This document shows positions 46,144 through 56,730 of a stretch of DNA of 64,000 bases, piece after piece; the first letter of the stretch is position 1, and every line of letters begins with the position of its first letter. The notes below the pieces were generated by a model, which saw only the letters and a list, made by a program, of their open reading frames with translations, ran no database searches and had not been told where the DNA came from. The position numbers and the translations under genes were made by a program. This DNA comes from Neostapfia colusana (lineage: Eukaryota > Streptophyta > Magnoliopsida > Poales > Poaceae), in assembly GCA_030760725.1 (NCBI GenBank), contig JASWHV010000012.1, forward strand, positions 47,337,652 through 47,401,651. The letters are read 5' to 3'.

Positions 46144-47088
46144 CTACTCGGAGTAGAACTCGACCTCCTGTGGGTCGTCCTCCTCCAGTACCTCTGCTGG
46201 TGGCTCTGGATCTACCACCTCTTCTCCCATCCCGGGTTCTCCCATTGCTGGAAGACCCAAGACCACCGGTATACCCAATACCGGAGGTACGAGGTCCTGC
46301 AAGGCATGCACCTCGTCCATAGCCTGGTTATAATCTTCTTCCCAGCCTTGCCCTTCCTCAATAGCATCGTCCCGCTCTTGAGTAAGTTCCTCGTTCTGCT
46401 GGGTCAAATTTTGTACCAGTTCTTGTAACGCCGCGATGTCGACACGGCTTTTCCTCTTCGCCTTCTTCAGACGATGCAACTGATTATGCTGTTCATTTAG
46501 TCGCTTGATCGTCGGAAGGAGCACATTGCGGAGTGCGCTGTGAGCACTCTCGAAATGGTCTCCACGGCTCGTGCTCTCCTTGAGCTTTGTGGCGAGATTC
46601 TCCGTATGAACAGATTGGCTGTCCATCACGGCGTTTCCCGCCCTCATCTGGAGGCTGAGATTTGCCTCCGCGGGGTTGTACCTTGGGCAACTCGGGTCCG
46701 TTGCCTCCAGGTACCTTTCTTCCCACACATGCTGAGCCCGTCCCTCCACCGGAACGAGTGCGTATGGAGTCCCCTCCATAGCCTGCACGTGTAGTTGGCA
46801 GAAACGTGACATGGTGTCACGGGCTGCCACTTGCCACATCCCTTCCGGTTGTCTTCCTCTCACCGTGACGGTGAACGGCACCCAACCGGGTGGCATAGGT
46901 CCTGCAGGGACTTCGACATGGATCGTCCACGTCTTGTTCCCCTCTTCGCCTTCTTCCTTGGCAAAGTACTGTGGCATCTGGTTATATCCGAAATATTGAA
47001 GCATCTGCCTCAATGTTTCCGGATAACCGCTGTGGTGAGAACAGTGGGATACCACCCACCCGTTCTCCAACTGTTTGTCTGCTGTCAT
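46144..47088 (-). CDS. Accessory 314-aa ORF between the 5' LTR and gag of gypsy A
   Basis: Complete frame of 314 codons. Residues 1-150 form a globular-looking, Trp-containing part (VVSHCSHHSGYPETLRQML, WTIHVEVPAGPMPPGW, SRFCQLHVQAMEGTPY). Residues 190-265 are strongly helical, with likely coiled coil (LPTIKRLNEQHNQLHRLKK, then QNLTQQNEELTQERDDAIEE). The C-terminal 50 are Pro- and Glu/Asp-rich. The ATG comes straight after ATATTTTTACAG, a good splice acceptor. Some gypsy lineages carry an extra ORF 5' of gag, with no established role. I recognise no domain. It is on the same strand as gag and upstream of it, so it is probably expressed from the LTR. Confidence 0.75.
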   Translation of the reverse strand: MTADKQLENGWVVSHCSHHSGYPETLRQMLQYFGYNQMPQYFAKEEGEEGNKTWTIHVEVPAGPMPPGWVPFTVTVRGRQPEGMWQVAARDTMSRFCQLHVQAMEGTPYALVPVEGRAQHVWEERYLEATDPSCPRYNPAEANLSLQMRAGNAVMDSQSVHTENLATKLKESTSRGDHFESAHSALRNVLLPTIKRLNEQHNQLHRLKKAKRKSRVDIAALQELVQNLTQQNEELTQERDDAIEEGQGWEEDYNQAMDEVHALQDLVPPVLGIPVVLGLPAMGEPGMGEEVVDPEPPAEVLEEDDPQEVEFYSE

Positions 47089-48560
47089 CTGTAAAAATAT
47101 ATTTGAGAAATGTCAAATATTTATTTAAACAGTAAACCACTGAGTTATAACATAAGGCATGTCATTGAACCCATAAAACTTGGAAACATAGTTCAAATTT
47201 TAAACAAATTTGACTGCTGATCTGCTATTTCCCATGACAGCCCTGACCAGTTTCCATTTCAACCTGATTTAGGCAATGTTAAAGGCAAGACTAGTTCTGG
47301 AGCTCAACATCAAAGTTAAAGCTAACTTCAATAGCTTTCCATAAAGTATTTGCTTGGCCTAACATCTGTCCTGGTTCAAAAGTTATGAGATGTCAAAGTT
47401 AACAGAATTTCTGGAGAAAACTGGACAGCACCTCCCTGCTTTAGGTACTGATTTGATCCAAGAATCCCAGTTAATTCTGTTCCTAATCTGACAAAACTTT
47501 CTGTTACAAAGTTGCAACCCATCTCATAGGCTTTCCAGAACTACCTCACTTTATATTTTTGGATTTTTATGCAGGAAGTTATGTTCAATTTACAGAGAGT
47601 GTTTGCTCTGCCCTATTTTCTGGACAGTCTCAACTCTACTGCATTTTTCGAGTGGTTAAGGGATGAAACACCTCTGGACCTCAACAGAAAAGTTGTAAAG
47701 CTCTTCCAAAGCTTTATAGAAATGTATCATATGACCCCAACCTTGAAAGAACTCAACCTCTAACCTCTGATTAACTTCAGCCTTGATTCGGCTGAAAACA
47801 GAGTGCTCTGTCCTTAACAACCTATAAGTTGAAAACTTGTTAACTTTGAATATCTTGTTCAAGGGAAGAAGTTACATCAAGTTTTACTACTTTAGATCAA
47901 AACCTTCAAGTTTTTAAATGATGTTGTTCATTTAGTGGGGTGTGACGTCGATGCGTCACCAGATTATGTCGGTACTACGTCCTCACAAAGAAAAACCTAT
48001 ACCGGACTTAGCCGGCCTCGTTATTTCAGTGGCACTAAACGTCACTCGCACAAGGATGCTACATGTCTATCGTTTCGTGGTCAGGCTACCTGCAGAAACT
48101 CAAGCAATCGTCAGACTCGGCTGCACACCGAGCCCGGAATCCATACAGTTCGTACAACCGGCCGTCATCACTCGCCCGGATGTTCTCAAGGTCAAACACG
48201 CCTTGAGTTACGTGTTCATGTTTCAGACCACGTGACGGGGTCTCCCAAGTTGCAACACGCACGCCAGGGATAGACGTTGCTCGAATAACCCAAACGACAT
48301 GAAGAGTCGTAGAGGATATCAAAGCGGGTCGGGTTACCTGCCACCCGTGGGGCTCCATCCTTCAGCTTGTGCGCACTGGTGGACAGCGCTTACGTGTACC
48401 CCCCAAGACATAAACGTCCCGAGATACACGATTTTCCGACATAACAAATAGGTCAATATGCCACTTTCTATATACTAATAACATCCTTATACGGGCTACT
48501 AACTCGTTCCTCACTGGATTTTTGAAAAAGAAGACCTTTGTACTGTGTTAAACCTCAAGC
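47089..48560. other. 5' untranslated region of gypsy A
   Basis: Leader between the PBS and the accessory ORF. No ORF with recognisable content. 47089-47546 is duplicated at 34611-35068. Confidence 0.75.
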
Positions 48561-48562
48561 GA

Positions 48563-48574
48563 GCTCTGATACCA
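48563..48574 (-). other. Primer-binding site of gypsy A
   Basis: The minus strand reads TGGTATCAGAGC, the initiator-Met tRNA type, four bases from the LTR end. Confidence 0.9.
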
Positions 48575-48578
48575 ATGC

Positions 48579-51500
48579 TGACACGACCCCACAGTCTTGT
48601 CGAGCCAGGATCACGCTGAGGGGTGCTGTGTTGCACAGCACCGTATAACACACGTAAAAGGTACAAAGCGGAATCGAAATTTTATTACATAAATAAGTTA
48701 TGAACATGTTTACATCAAAATAAGTTCAGTCTACACTCGTGGGCGTAGACTAAGCATCAAGTGCACGTTCAACCCTTGAACGTGTCCTTGCTAGCACACA
48801 CGCACACTAACTCTGCAGCGTGCACGACTCCCACACGACGGGGTTCCCCTCCTGGGGTTCTGTCTCCTCTTCGGGAGTCCCTTCCTCATAGAACCCTGCA
48901 AAAGCTTCAAACACAAGCAGTGAGCACGAAGACTCAGCAAGTCTGACCCGTCTCACCTAAACATGGAACTTCTACATGAGGGTTGATGGGTACATAAGGT
49001 AAAATCATTTGCAAAGGACTCGCCTAATTAGTAGAACCTTACTTTCAAGTTTTAGTAGCAGGTTGTAGAGAACCTTACGCTAAGGCACATGAGAGAGCCG
49101 CAATCAAACAAGAAACACATTTCTCTCATGTACTTTGCCCAAAGTTGAAAAGAACTTTAGTTAGCTCTAAACTACAGCAATTCATTAGCAATCAAGTCCA
49201 TCTTTCAATCAGCAACATTTTAACATGTAACTAGCCTGTTCTTTCTACGTCACGGTACAGTGAACAAGTGGTACTCACTGACCGCGAGGGATGGCGATTA
49301 TAATCGATTTACACCTGCAGGGTTACCCGAACAACCCGTCACGTACGCCCGTACTCGATGTTGCCTACAACAACCATCACGGACGCCGTACGCAACTACC
49401 TTTCGCCCGTCAGCCAAATATTGAACCGGTCCCATCGTCCCGAGTAAGAGGTCTCTGCACGCGCATCTCCGTGCCGCCAGCCGATTTACACCTCAAGCTC
49501 TCAACCTACCCTCTGAATGACGGGCAATGCCTCAATACCCAGCTACCCGAGTTACATCGGTTTCCCGGTTCCCATATAGCCGGTAGGTCTTCGGTACTGT
49601 TCTAGCTTGTTCAACAGGCCCGCACACGGCTCGGTCCTCAATCGACACAAGCGGTGCTATAGCACACAGGCCCCAAAGTCCTGTTGCCCTTACTCTCCGC
49701 TCGGTCTCATTTTTCTTGCCATGTGTATCATGTGCTATCTCTACCCGAGCAATGTGCCTCTAGCCTATTCTCGCGAGTAGTTCCAACTACCCGACTTGTA
49801 CCAAATCCTACTCTATCTTAGCATTGCAGTAGCTAACGGGGTTTGCAATCCTAAACCCAACCCAGGGTTTTCTTGGCTATGCATTTGGGTTTCCAAACAA
49901 GACTCTAATGCAAGTAATAATTATACTCAAGTAAGTGCTCAAAATAATAAAATTTGTAAAAGGTTAATGCAAACCGGAGCTTGCCTTGCTGCTCTTGGTC
50001 GTAGGCTAGCTGTTCCTCCGGAGTAACGAAGTCTAGGACTTCGGGTTCCTCCTCGACCTTAGCAACTACATGATAGAAGCAATACATGTATTAATTTAAA
50101 TGCAGTTGTATTTACTTTTAATCTTGTGAAGTCTATAACTCTTACTAGACAAGCCCAATGACTGTGAAACTTTTACTGTGGCTTGGTTACAACTTAAACA
50201 GAGACTTGGCCAAGTTTTAGTTGCAGCAAATCTCATTTGAGCCCTCCACAATTAATTATGTACTTGACCTTAATTGGCACTCTTAGGGTGTTCTAGGGAT
50301 TTTCATGGAACAAACTATGACTTTCTGAAAACTAGATTTTCAGAGGGTTCTAATGGAGTTGGTCTCACTTAATTTGAAGGTTCCTATCTAAAGATATGAG
50401 CTAAACAATTTCAGAGAAAGTTCTGAAAATGTTTCTGAACATTTTTTATTTTCTCTGGAACAGTTTCACTAATCACACCATTAGGTGGATCAAATGAGCT
50501 CAAATGGATCTGAAACTTTTATGATAGTTTAAGGATATTTTGGTGAACATCCCAGCAAAATTTCAGGATTTTCATCCAAAGGATTCTCCAGTTAAAATTC
50601 CTAACAGTTTAAATTTTGAGGAATTAATTCTGGAGAATTTAGGGTTTTCATGAGTTGAAACTTGATTTGCTGGAAAGTTCTCAGAGAGCTGAATCCAACA
50701 AAATTTGGTTCACTCGATTTGGAGCTTTCTAGCCAAAGTTATGAGGATTTAAATTTTGGAAGAATTCTGAAAATCGGGGAAAAGTTTAAATCTCGCGGGG
50801 GCCCGCGAGGACACGTGTCGAGCGCGGCGGTGTCTGGCACACCGGAGCTCACAGGGTATTTGCGTGCCAGCACACCAGATCCCGGCCGCAGCCCGATCCC
50901 GATTTAAAATATCTCCCGCTGACAGCTGGGGTCCACCCCTTCGTCAACCTCCCGACGCCTGCGCTCTGCCGCCGAGGAGCCTCGCCGGAGAGCTCGCCGC
51001 CGGCTTCTATAAAGCTCCAAACTTCACGATTCTGGCCGCCCCTGCCTATTTCCACTCGGGGAACAGGATTCTGGGGTCAGCTCGTCATGACAACGGCCGC
51101 CACCTGGTCGGCGACGAGCCGCAACCTTGGAAGAACTTCGGTCGCGTTGTCCACCCTCCCTAGCACCTCCCCCGATCAAGCTAAGGGTCGTTGAGCATCA
51201 GTGGACCCTAGGAAAGGTCGACATGAGCTCTACAGAGCTCGGGAAGGGCTGTGTTGGGCTGTCACCGTGCGACCTAGGCCAGAAATCGGGATTTCAACTA
51301 AAACTCGAAGAACAGCGGTTTCCCTCCACGGTTCTTCGTGGTTCTTGATCCTATGGATCCGCACGGGCTACTAGAAGTGATCCTCTCCATGAGAGGATGA
51401 GTGATGCAGTGTGGTTTACGAATTTATCGGATCAGTACCGACCTCACTTTTGCACACCGTCGCGAAAATATGAAATTCCGGCCGGAGCAGTGCTTGTCAC

Positions 51501-52627
51501 GCCGCCAGAGCTTGCGGAAAAGAAAGAGGGGTTGAAGGCGAACCTCTTTGCTGTTTACAGCTTCGTGAATGGTGGGCTGTGGTGGCCGGAAAGGCGGTTC
51601 CCTCAGCGACGACTCGAGCTGAACCGGCAGGGCAAAGATCGCCGCGGTGGAGCTCGGGGAAGGCTGCACAGGGTCTGGAACCGATGCGAAGGTGTCGAAT
51701 ATGGTTTGGCGCACCCGGTGCTGGTCTCAGATCGCCGAGAGGGTCACTGGATCGGCCGAGCGATGAGGAACCGAAGGTTTGCTCGGGCGGCGAGGTGTTT
51801 CGGCGTTTTGAGTGAAAGTGCGGCGAGGCAGCGATGGGAGGCGTCGGTGACCGCTCGGGCGGGTAGATAAAGACCCAGGGAGTCGGTTCAGCGACCGTGG
51901 GCAGCAAGCAGGTGGTGGCGCGGCGCCTCCCCTCGGTGGCGCTCTCGGGAGAAGCTCGGGGACCTGAGTGCTGAAAGTCCACTCGGTTGATCTCCTTCAG
52001 TGGCTGACATGTGGGTCCCACTGCCAATTTTAACCTCTCAAATTTACTCCTAATCACTGTTGTAAACAGTGAGTCCCAAAATATCCATGGTGATTCAAAT
52101 TATTCACCCATGAGCCATTTGAATTGAGTAGAATTCAAATGGGGTTTGATTTGAATGAATTTCAGCACAAGTTCAGTTTTGAATTCAAATAAAGTTTGAA
52201 TTTGTCCCACTTAGCTCATGTCAAGATCAACTCCAAATGGAGTGAAAATTGGTGTGTGAGCTCACAAAAATGTGCTGAATAAGAATCTGCCTCCCACTTT
52301 TAAATTCATGGGATAAAACAGTTTGAATTTGAATATGGTTTCCAACTGCCCTCTTCCTAGCTATACCCAAAATGACCTCAAAAAGGTTTTGAATTTGGGT
52401 GAAACTTGGCATGGGCATCCTTAGCAATGTGTAGGAGTTTTCATATGTCCAGCCCACCTATATCACATGTGAGAAATACCACTTTTGCAATATGTCAGTT
52501 TGTTCTCTAATGAACATGTTGATGGTGGTTACTTGCTCTTCTTTTGTGTTCATCATCTTTCCTCAAATGAGGTGTGTGGTGTGGTGCTGAACACTTCAAT
52601 TATGTGTCAAAAACTGAGGCCGTTACA
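48579..52627 (-). repeat. 5' LTR of gypsy A
   Basis: 4,049 bp, collinear with 20803-24853 with scattered substitutions. Its outer end is GCCGTTACA. It is followed by the seven bases ttaattg and then the Cassandra LTR. Confidence 0.93.
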
Positions 52628-52634
52628 TTAATTG

Positions 52635-52876
52635 TGTGATATCCTAGCTCCCAGGTTAATAGGATTAATAGAGTACTCATACCACCAAGGTATACCTTCT
52701 TTTCCGGAAGCCCACCTGCAAAGGACTCCGGGGTTAAGTGTGCTTGGCCCAGAGGAATTTGGGGATGGGTGACCGACCGGGAAGTTTTCTCGGGTGCGCA
52801 CGAGTGAGGACAAAGTGCGCAGAAAAGACGAGTGGTGGTATGTGAGGCTAGTCTATGATCCTAGAGAGCCATTACA
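52635..52876 (+). repeat. 5' LTR of Cassandra
   Basis: 242 bp, adjoining the PBS at 52877. Preceded by seven bases (ttaattg) of uncertain origin and then gypsy A. Confidence 0.92.
52672..52801 (+). other. 5S-rRNA-like segment, 5' LTR
   Basis: About 130 bp alignable by eye to 5S rRNA. The internal control region (A box, intermediate element and C box: GTTAAG-GTGCTTGG through GGATGGGTGACC) is the best kept, which would allow RNA polymerase III entry. The A box here has GTTAAGTGTG against GTTAAGCGTG in the other LTR. It is not a functional 5S gene: the ends are diverged. Confidence 0.85.
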
Positions 52877-53137
52877 AATGGTATCAGAGCTGACCCTCGT
52901 AGTTTCACGGGTGCGTACGGGTCAGTGACAAGGATACGGTAGCGTATGGGTCAGGGACGCAGGTACATACGCATGACGCGTGGGTCCTCTGTGTGGGACA
53001 CGGTATGGTACGTATGCTGCTAACCGGACGTACGGTATGCGTATGCCAGTACTGAACGTACGGACGTGGCTAAGAGGGGACGTTCCTGTCTAGGCATTGA
53101 CCGACAAGGACGTCGGTCTTCTAAGGGGGGTGGATTA

Positions 53138-53379
53138 TGTGATATCCTAGCTCCCAGGTTAATAGGATTGATAGAGTACTCATACCACCAAGGTATACCT
53201 TCTTTTCCGGAAGCCCACCTGCAAAGGACTCCGGGGTTAAGCGTGCTTGGCCCAGAGGAATTTGGGGATGGGTGACCGACCGGGAAGTTTTCCCGGGTGC
53301 GCACGAGTGAGGACAAAGTGCGCAGAAAAGACGAGTGGTGGTATGTGAGGCTAGTCTATGATCCTAGAGAGCCATTACA
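53138..53379 (+). repeat. 3' LTR of Cassandra
   Basis: 242 bp following the PPT. Followed by acatg (53380-53384), the TSD shared with the left end of gypsy A. Confidence 0.92.
53175..53304 (+). other. 5S-rRNA-like segment, 3' LTR
   Basis: Second copy of the 5S-derived stretch, with the canonical A-box core GTTAAGCGTGCTTGG and C-box GGATGGGTGACC. Confidence 0.85.
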
Positions 53380-54268
53380 ACATGGAATCCAAGTCATCCT
53401 TTCCCAAGGTCGTCTCATTGTGAACTATGATCTCATAGTTCAAATGCTCCTCAAGTCCAAGGATCCTAGCAAATTCATCATACAGCACCGAGCAGACCAC
53501 ACCATTTGTCATCCAAGTGATTTTTCTATCTCCATAGGTGTGGAAATAGCAGGTGGTGTAGAATTGGACTATCACCTCGATGTTCCAATCATACTGAAAA
53601 ACCATTAGGTCCTTGATCCCATGGCGTTCTGCTACTTCAATCACTGCATCAAAAACTTCATGCTTCTTGTTTGCCATGTATGGCCAATCCACCCACTGAG
53701 CATCAACTACCGGTGTCTTCATTGGGAAATAGACGAGCCGGTAGTAGTCATAATGGAAGTCGCACCAGAAACGAGGGTCTATGTGGACTTCTCGTACTTG
53801 TAAACCTCCTCTTCTCTGAAACTTCGGGCTTTGTTAGCTCCTTTCCCTTTGAAGGTTGCACTCGCCAAATTGGGTTGACGGTTTGGATTGTGCATAGGAG
53901 GTGCCCTCTCAAGGGGCCCAATAGGTCCTTGTGGGGGATTCTCCCTTCCCCGTCTAGGGTTGTCACGAATGACGAGTCCCCTGTTGGCCAAGGCCTTTTT
54001 TTCTGGGAGGATTAGATGCTTTGCATTTTCCTTTGTCTTGGGTTGAACTTTGGGACTCGGCATGTTGTTTTTCTTTCAGGGTCACTAGCCTCTTCCTCCT
54101 TGGAGGATCAACGGACTGAGAGGCTTGTGCTTTCCTATCAGCCCGTTTCTGTCCGAGCCTCCCTTGCTACGGCCTCTCCTGCCTCTGCCTCGGCGCCGCA
54201 CGATAAGCGGCTTGGCGAGCCGCTTCAGCCTCGGGGTTTGGAAGAGGACTGTCGCCGGGTCCTGACAT
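53380..54268 (-). pseudogene. SIRE additional ORF, N-terminal half
   Basis: Start ATG at 54268 (MSGPGDSPLPNPEAEAARQA). The first about 160 codons are basic and Pro/Ser-rich with stops and shifts. Reading is then good from about 53790 (VHIDPRFWCDFHYDYYRLVY) through YDWNIEVIVQFYTTCYFHT and WMTNGVVCSVLYDEFARILG to the insertion. The WN-E-I--FY-T and WMTNG wording matches the third ORF of SIRE/Maximus elements. It continues in frame at 20802. The role in the element is unknown. Confidence 0.75.
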
Positions 54269-54354
54269 GATCTGGTGAGAAAAGAAGGACTTAGATGCTA
54301 GAGCATTGCGTTTGAACTAGTTTACAACCCCAAAGTTAGGGGCTAAGACTGTAT

Positions 54355-55013
54355 CAGCCGGACTTGTCCGGGCCAGGGGCGGACTAGTTCGCTCCGGCCA
54401 GACTTGTCCGGTTGGAGTCCGGACTAGTCCGGACTCTACAGTTTTAAACCCTAACTTAGGTGATTTGATCACTAATTCAGTAAAGTAGTCGCAATACTAT
54501 GAGGGATTGCAATAATATGGTGTAGGAACATCAGAGAAGGCCTAAGGTACTAAAGGTATGACCTAGAAATAAGATTTTCGTGAAAAGTCAAGGCTAGGTC
54601 AAAAAGTACCTTAGAGTGAAGAAATTTGATGAAATCCGCGGATCGAAGGAGCGGAGATGGTCGGAGAAGGATTCCCCGCACTCCACAAGCCATGAATTAG
54701 GGATTCCTTCGAGGGATTTGAGGGAGGACTCCAAAATCGCCAATGGGGGCGAGTTTTGGAGGAGAGGAGTGGAGTGGAGGTGAATGAGAGAGAGGGAAGG
54801 GGTCAGCCTGACTCTTGGAGGTTAAGTCTCCAGGGGCCGGACTAGTCCGTCCGCAGTCCGGACTAGTCCGGTCTGTTGGACTAGGTCCGGACTAGTCTGC
54901 TGTCCGGACTTGTCCGGATGCAGTCCGTACTAGTCCGTAGTGGACTTGTCTGCTGCATCCCGGACTATTCAAGATACCCGGATCTGTCCGTCCTCCAGGG
55001 AGGACTAGTCCGA
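54355..55013. repeat. CGGACTAGTCCG palindrome clusters between pol and the additional ORF
   Basis: Two clusters, 54355-54437 and 54836-55013, with the same palindrome and variants (CGGACTTGTCCGG, GGACTAGTCCGG) as in the SIRE LTRs. They lie in the 1-kb gap between the pol stop and the start of the additional ORF. The sequence between the clusters is non-coding. Confidence 0.9.
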
Positions 55014-55101
55014 CTCTTAGAGGCTGAGAAATTCTTATATATTAGGATTTTGCCCGTGATTGCAGTGAATTTACTTGCACCTTCTATCAGGTAGCTATGG
55101 T

Positions 55102-55103
<2 letters not shown>

Positions 55104-55147
<44 letters not shown>
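55104..55147. repeat. (TA)n microsatellite
   Basis: About 22 uninterrupted TA units in the SIRE internal region, just 3' of pol. Confidence 0.95.
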
Positions 55148-55149
<2 letters not shown>

Positions 55150-55296
55150 ACACAATTACATGATGACCATAATATGCCAAAAATAATATGAGAGAAGAAT
55201 TAGAGAGGGAACAAGCTTTTCACAATCGTGCACATTTTTTAAATTTGTGAAAATTTTTGAAGACTTCTAATTGTTAGCATTCAGGTGCACAACTTT

Positions 55297-56730
55297 TCAA
55301 CTCACATTCCTAGAGTCTAGGATATTTAGCTCATTTTGAAGTTCACAAAATCGTGATTCATCTAGTGGCTTGGTGAAAATATCGGCTAGTTGTTTTTCGG
55401 TTCTTACATGTGAGATAGCTAAGTCCCCCTTTATAGAATGATCTCTCAAAAAGTGATGCCGGATGTCTATATGTTTGGTACTAGAGTGCTCAACGGGATT
55501 ATGGGCTATCTTAATGGCACTCTCATTGTCACATAGGAGTGGAATGTGGTTCATATTGTAACCATAATCACTTAGAGTTTGTCGCATCCAAAGAAGTTGA
55601 GCACAACAACTTCCGGCTGCAACATACTCAGCCTCGGCTGTGGAGAGAGCAATGGAGTTTTGTTTCTCGGATGACCATAATACTAGGGACTTACCCAAAA
55701 ATTGACAAGTCCCTAGGGTGTTTTTTCTATCTATTTTACATCCGGCGTAATCCGCATCGGAGTATCCAATGAGATTAAACTTAGATCCCTTTGGATACCA
55801 TAATCCTAGTTTAGGTGTGTGAACTAGATATCTTAGGATCCTTTTAACGGTTGTTAAATGACATTCTTTAGGTGATGCTTGAAATCTTGCACACAAACAT
55901 ACACTAAGCATGATATCGGGCCTAGATGCACAAAGATAAAGCAATGAACCAATCATAGAGCGATATACATTTTGATCCACGCTTGGTCCATCTTCATTAA
56001 GGTCAAGGTGCCCGTTTGTTGCCATTGGTGTTTTGATAGGTTTGGCCTTGTCCATGTCAAACTTCTTGAGTATGTCTTATGTGTACTTTATTTGACTAAT
56101 GAACGTGCCTTCCTTGAGTTGCTTGACTTGAAATCCTAAGAAGAACTTCAACTCTCCCATCATGGACATCTCAAACCTATCCGTCATTATCTTACTAAAC
56201 TCATTACAAAAAGATTTGTTAGTTGAACCAAATATAATGTCATCGACATATATTTGACACACGAAGAGATCATTATCTACATTCTTTGTGAAGAGAGTAT
56301 AATTTGCCTTTCCTATCTTAAAGCAATTATCAATGAGAAAGTCTCTAAGGCACTCATACCAAGCTCTAGGAGCTTGTTTGAGGCCATAGAGAGATTTATG
56401 CAATTTAAACACATAGTTAGGATATTCCTGATCTTCAAAGCCGGGTTGTTGCTCCACGTACACCTCCTCCTTGATTGGACCGTTTAGGAAGGCACTTTTC
56501 ACATCCATTTGATAGAGTTTAAAATCATGGTGAGTAGCATAGGCTAATAGAATTCGAATGGACTCAAGCCTAGCTACGGGAGCAAAGGTTTCATCGAAAT
56601 CTAAACCTTCGACTTGAGCATATCCCTTTGCCACAAGTCGGGCCTTTTTTCTTGTCACCACTCCGTGTTCAACTTGCTTGTTGCGGAATACCCACTTGGT
56701 GCCTACCACATTTGCATTTGGTCTTTTCAC
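55297..56730 (-). pseudogene. SIRE reverse transcriptase and RNase H
   Basis: RT at 56077-56730 has VVGTKWVFRNKQ, YAQVEGLDFDETFAPVAR, QMDVKSAFLNGPI, LHKSLYGLKQAPRAWYE and the catalytic IYVDDIIFGSTN. A TAA near 56077 breaks the frame. RNase H follows at 55297-56055 with YRSMIGSLLYL, IGYSDADYAG (active-site Asp), ALSTAEAEYVAA and LLCDNESAIKIA, ending near KPLDESRFCELQ. Apart from the stop this region is well preserved. It would copy the element's RNA. Confidence 0.93.

Larger units (their letters stand above)
20803..52627 (-). mobile_element. Ty3/gypsy element A (Tekay-like), with element C nested in its gag
   Basis: LTRs at 20803-24853 and 48579-52627. The minus orientation is shown by PBS TGGTATCAGAGC at 48563-48574 and a PPT at 24854-24871. 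Internal order (right to left) is 5' UTR, a 314-aa accessory ORF, gag start, [element C], rest of gag, protease, RT, RNase H, integrase with a chromodomain-like tail. The left flank acatg is the TSD; its partner on the right lies beyond Cassandra at 53380-53384. Several lesions make A defective. Confidence 0.92.
52635..53379 (+). mobile_element. Cassandra: Cassandra-type TRIM with 5S-rRNA-like LTRs
   Basis: A 745-bp non-coding element. The two 242-bp LTRs (52635-52876 and 53138-53379) start TGTGATATCC and end CCATTACA and differ at only about three positions. The PBS AATGGTATCAGAGCTGA follows the left LTR, and a PPT (CTAAGGGGGGTGGATTA) precedes the right. Each LTR contains a stretch close to plant 5S rRNA, including GGGGTTAAGCGTGCTTGG and GGATGGGTGACC, the diagnostic feature of Cassandra. 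The internal 261 bp have no ORF, so it must be moved by enzymes of other elements. Confidence 0.93.

Noticed and set aside
52672..53304. Functional 5S rRNA genes
   Set aside because: The similarity lies inside 242-bp LTRs with PBS and PPT between them. The ends are diverged and there is no tandem 5S unit, so this is Cassandra.
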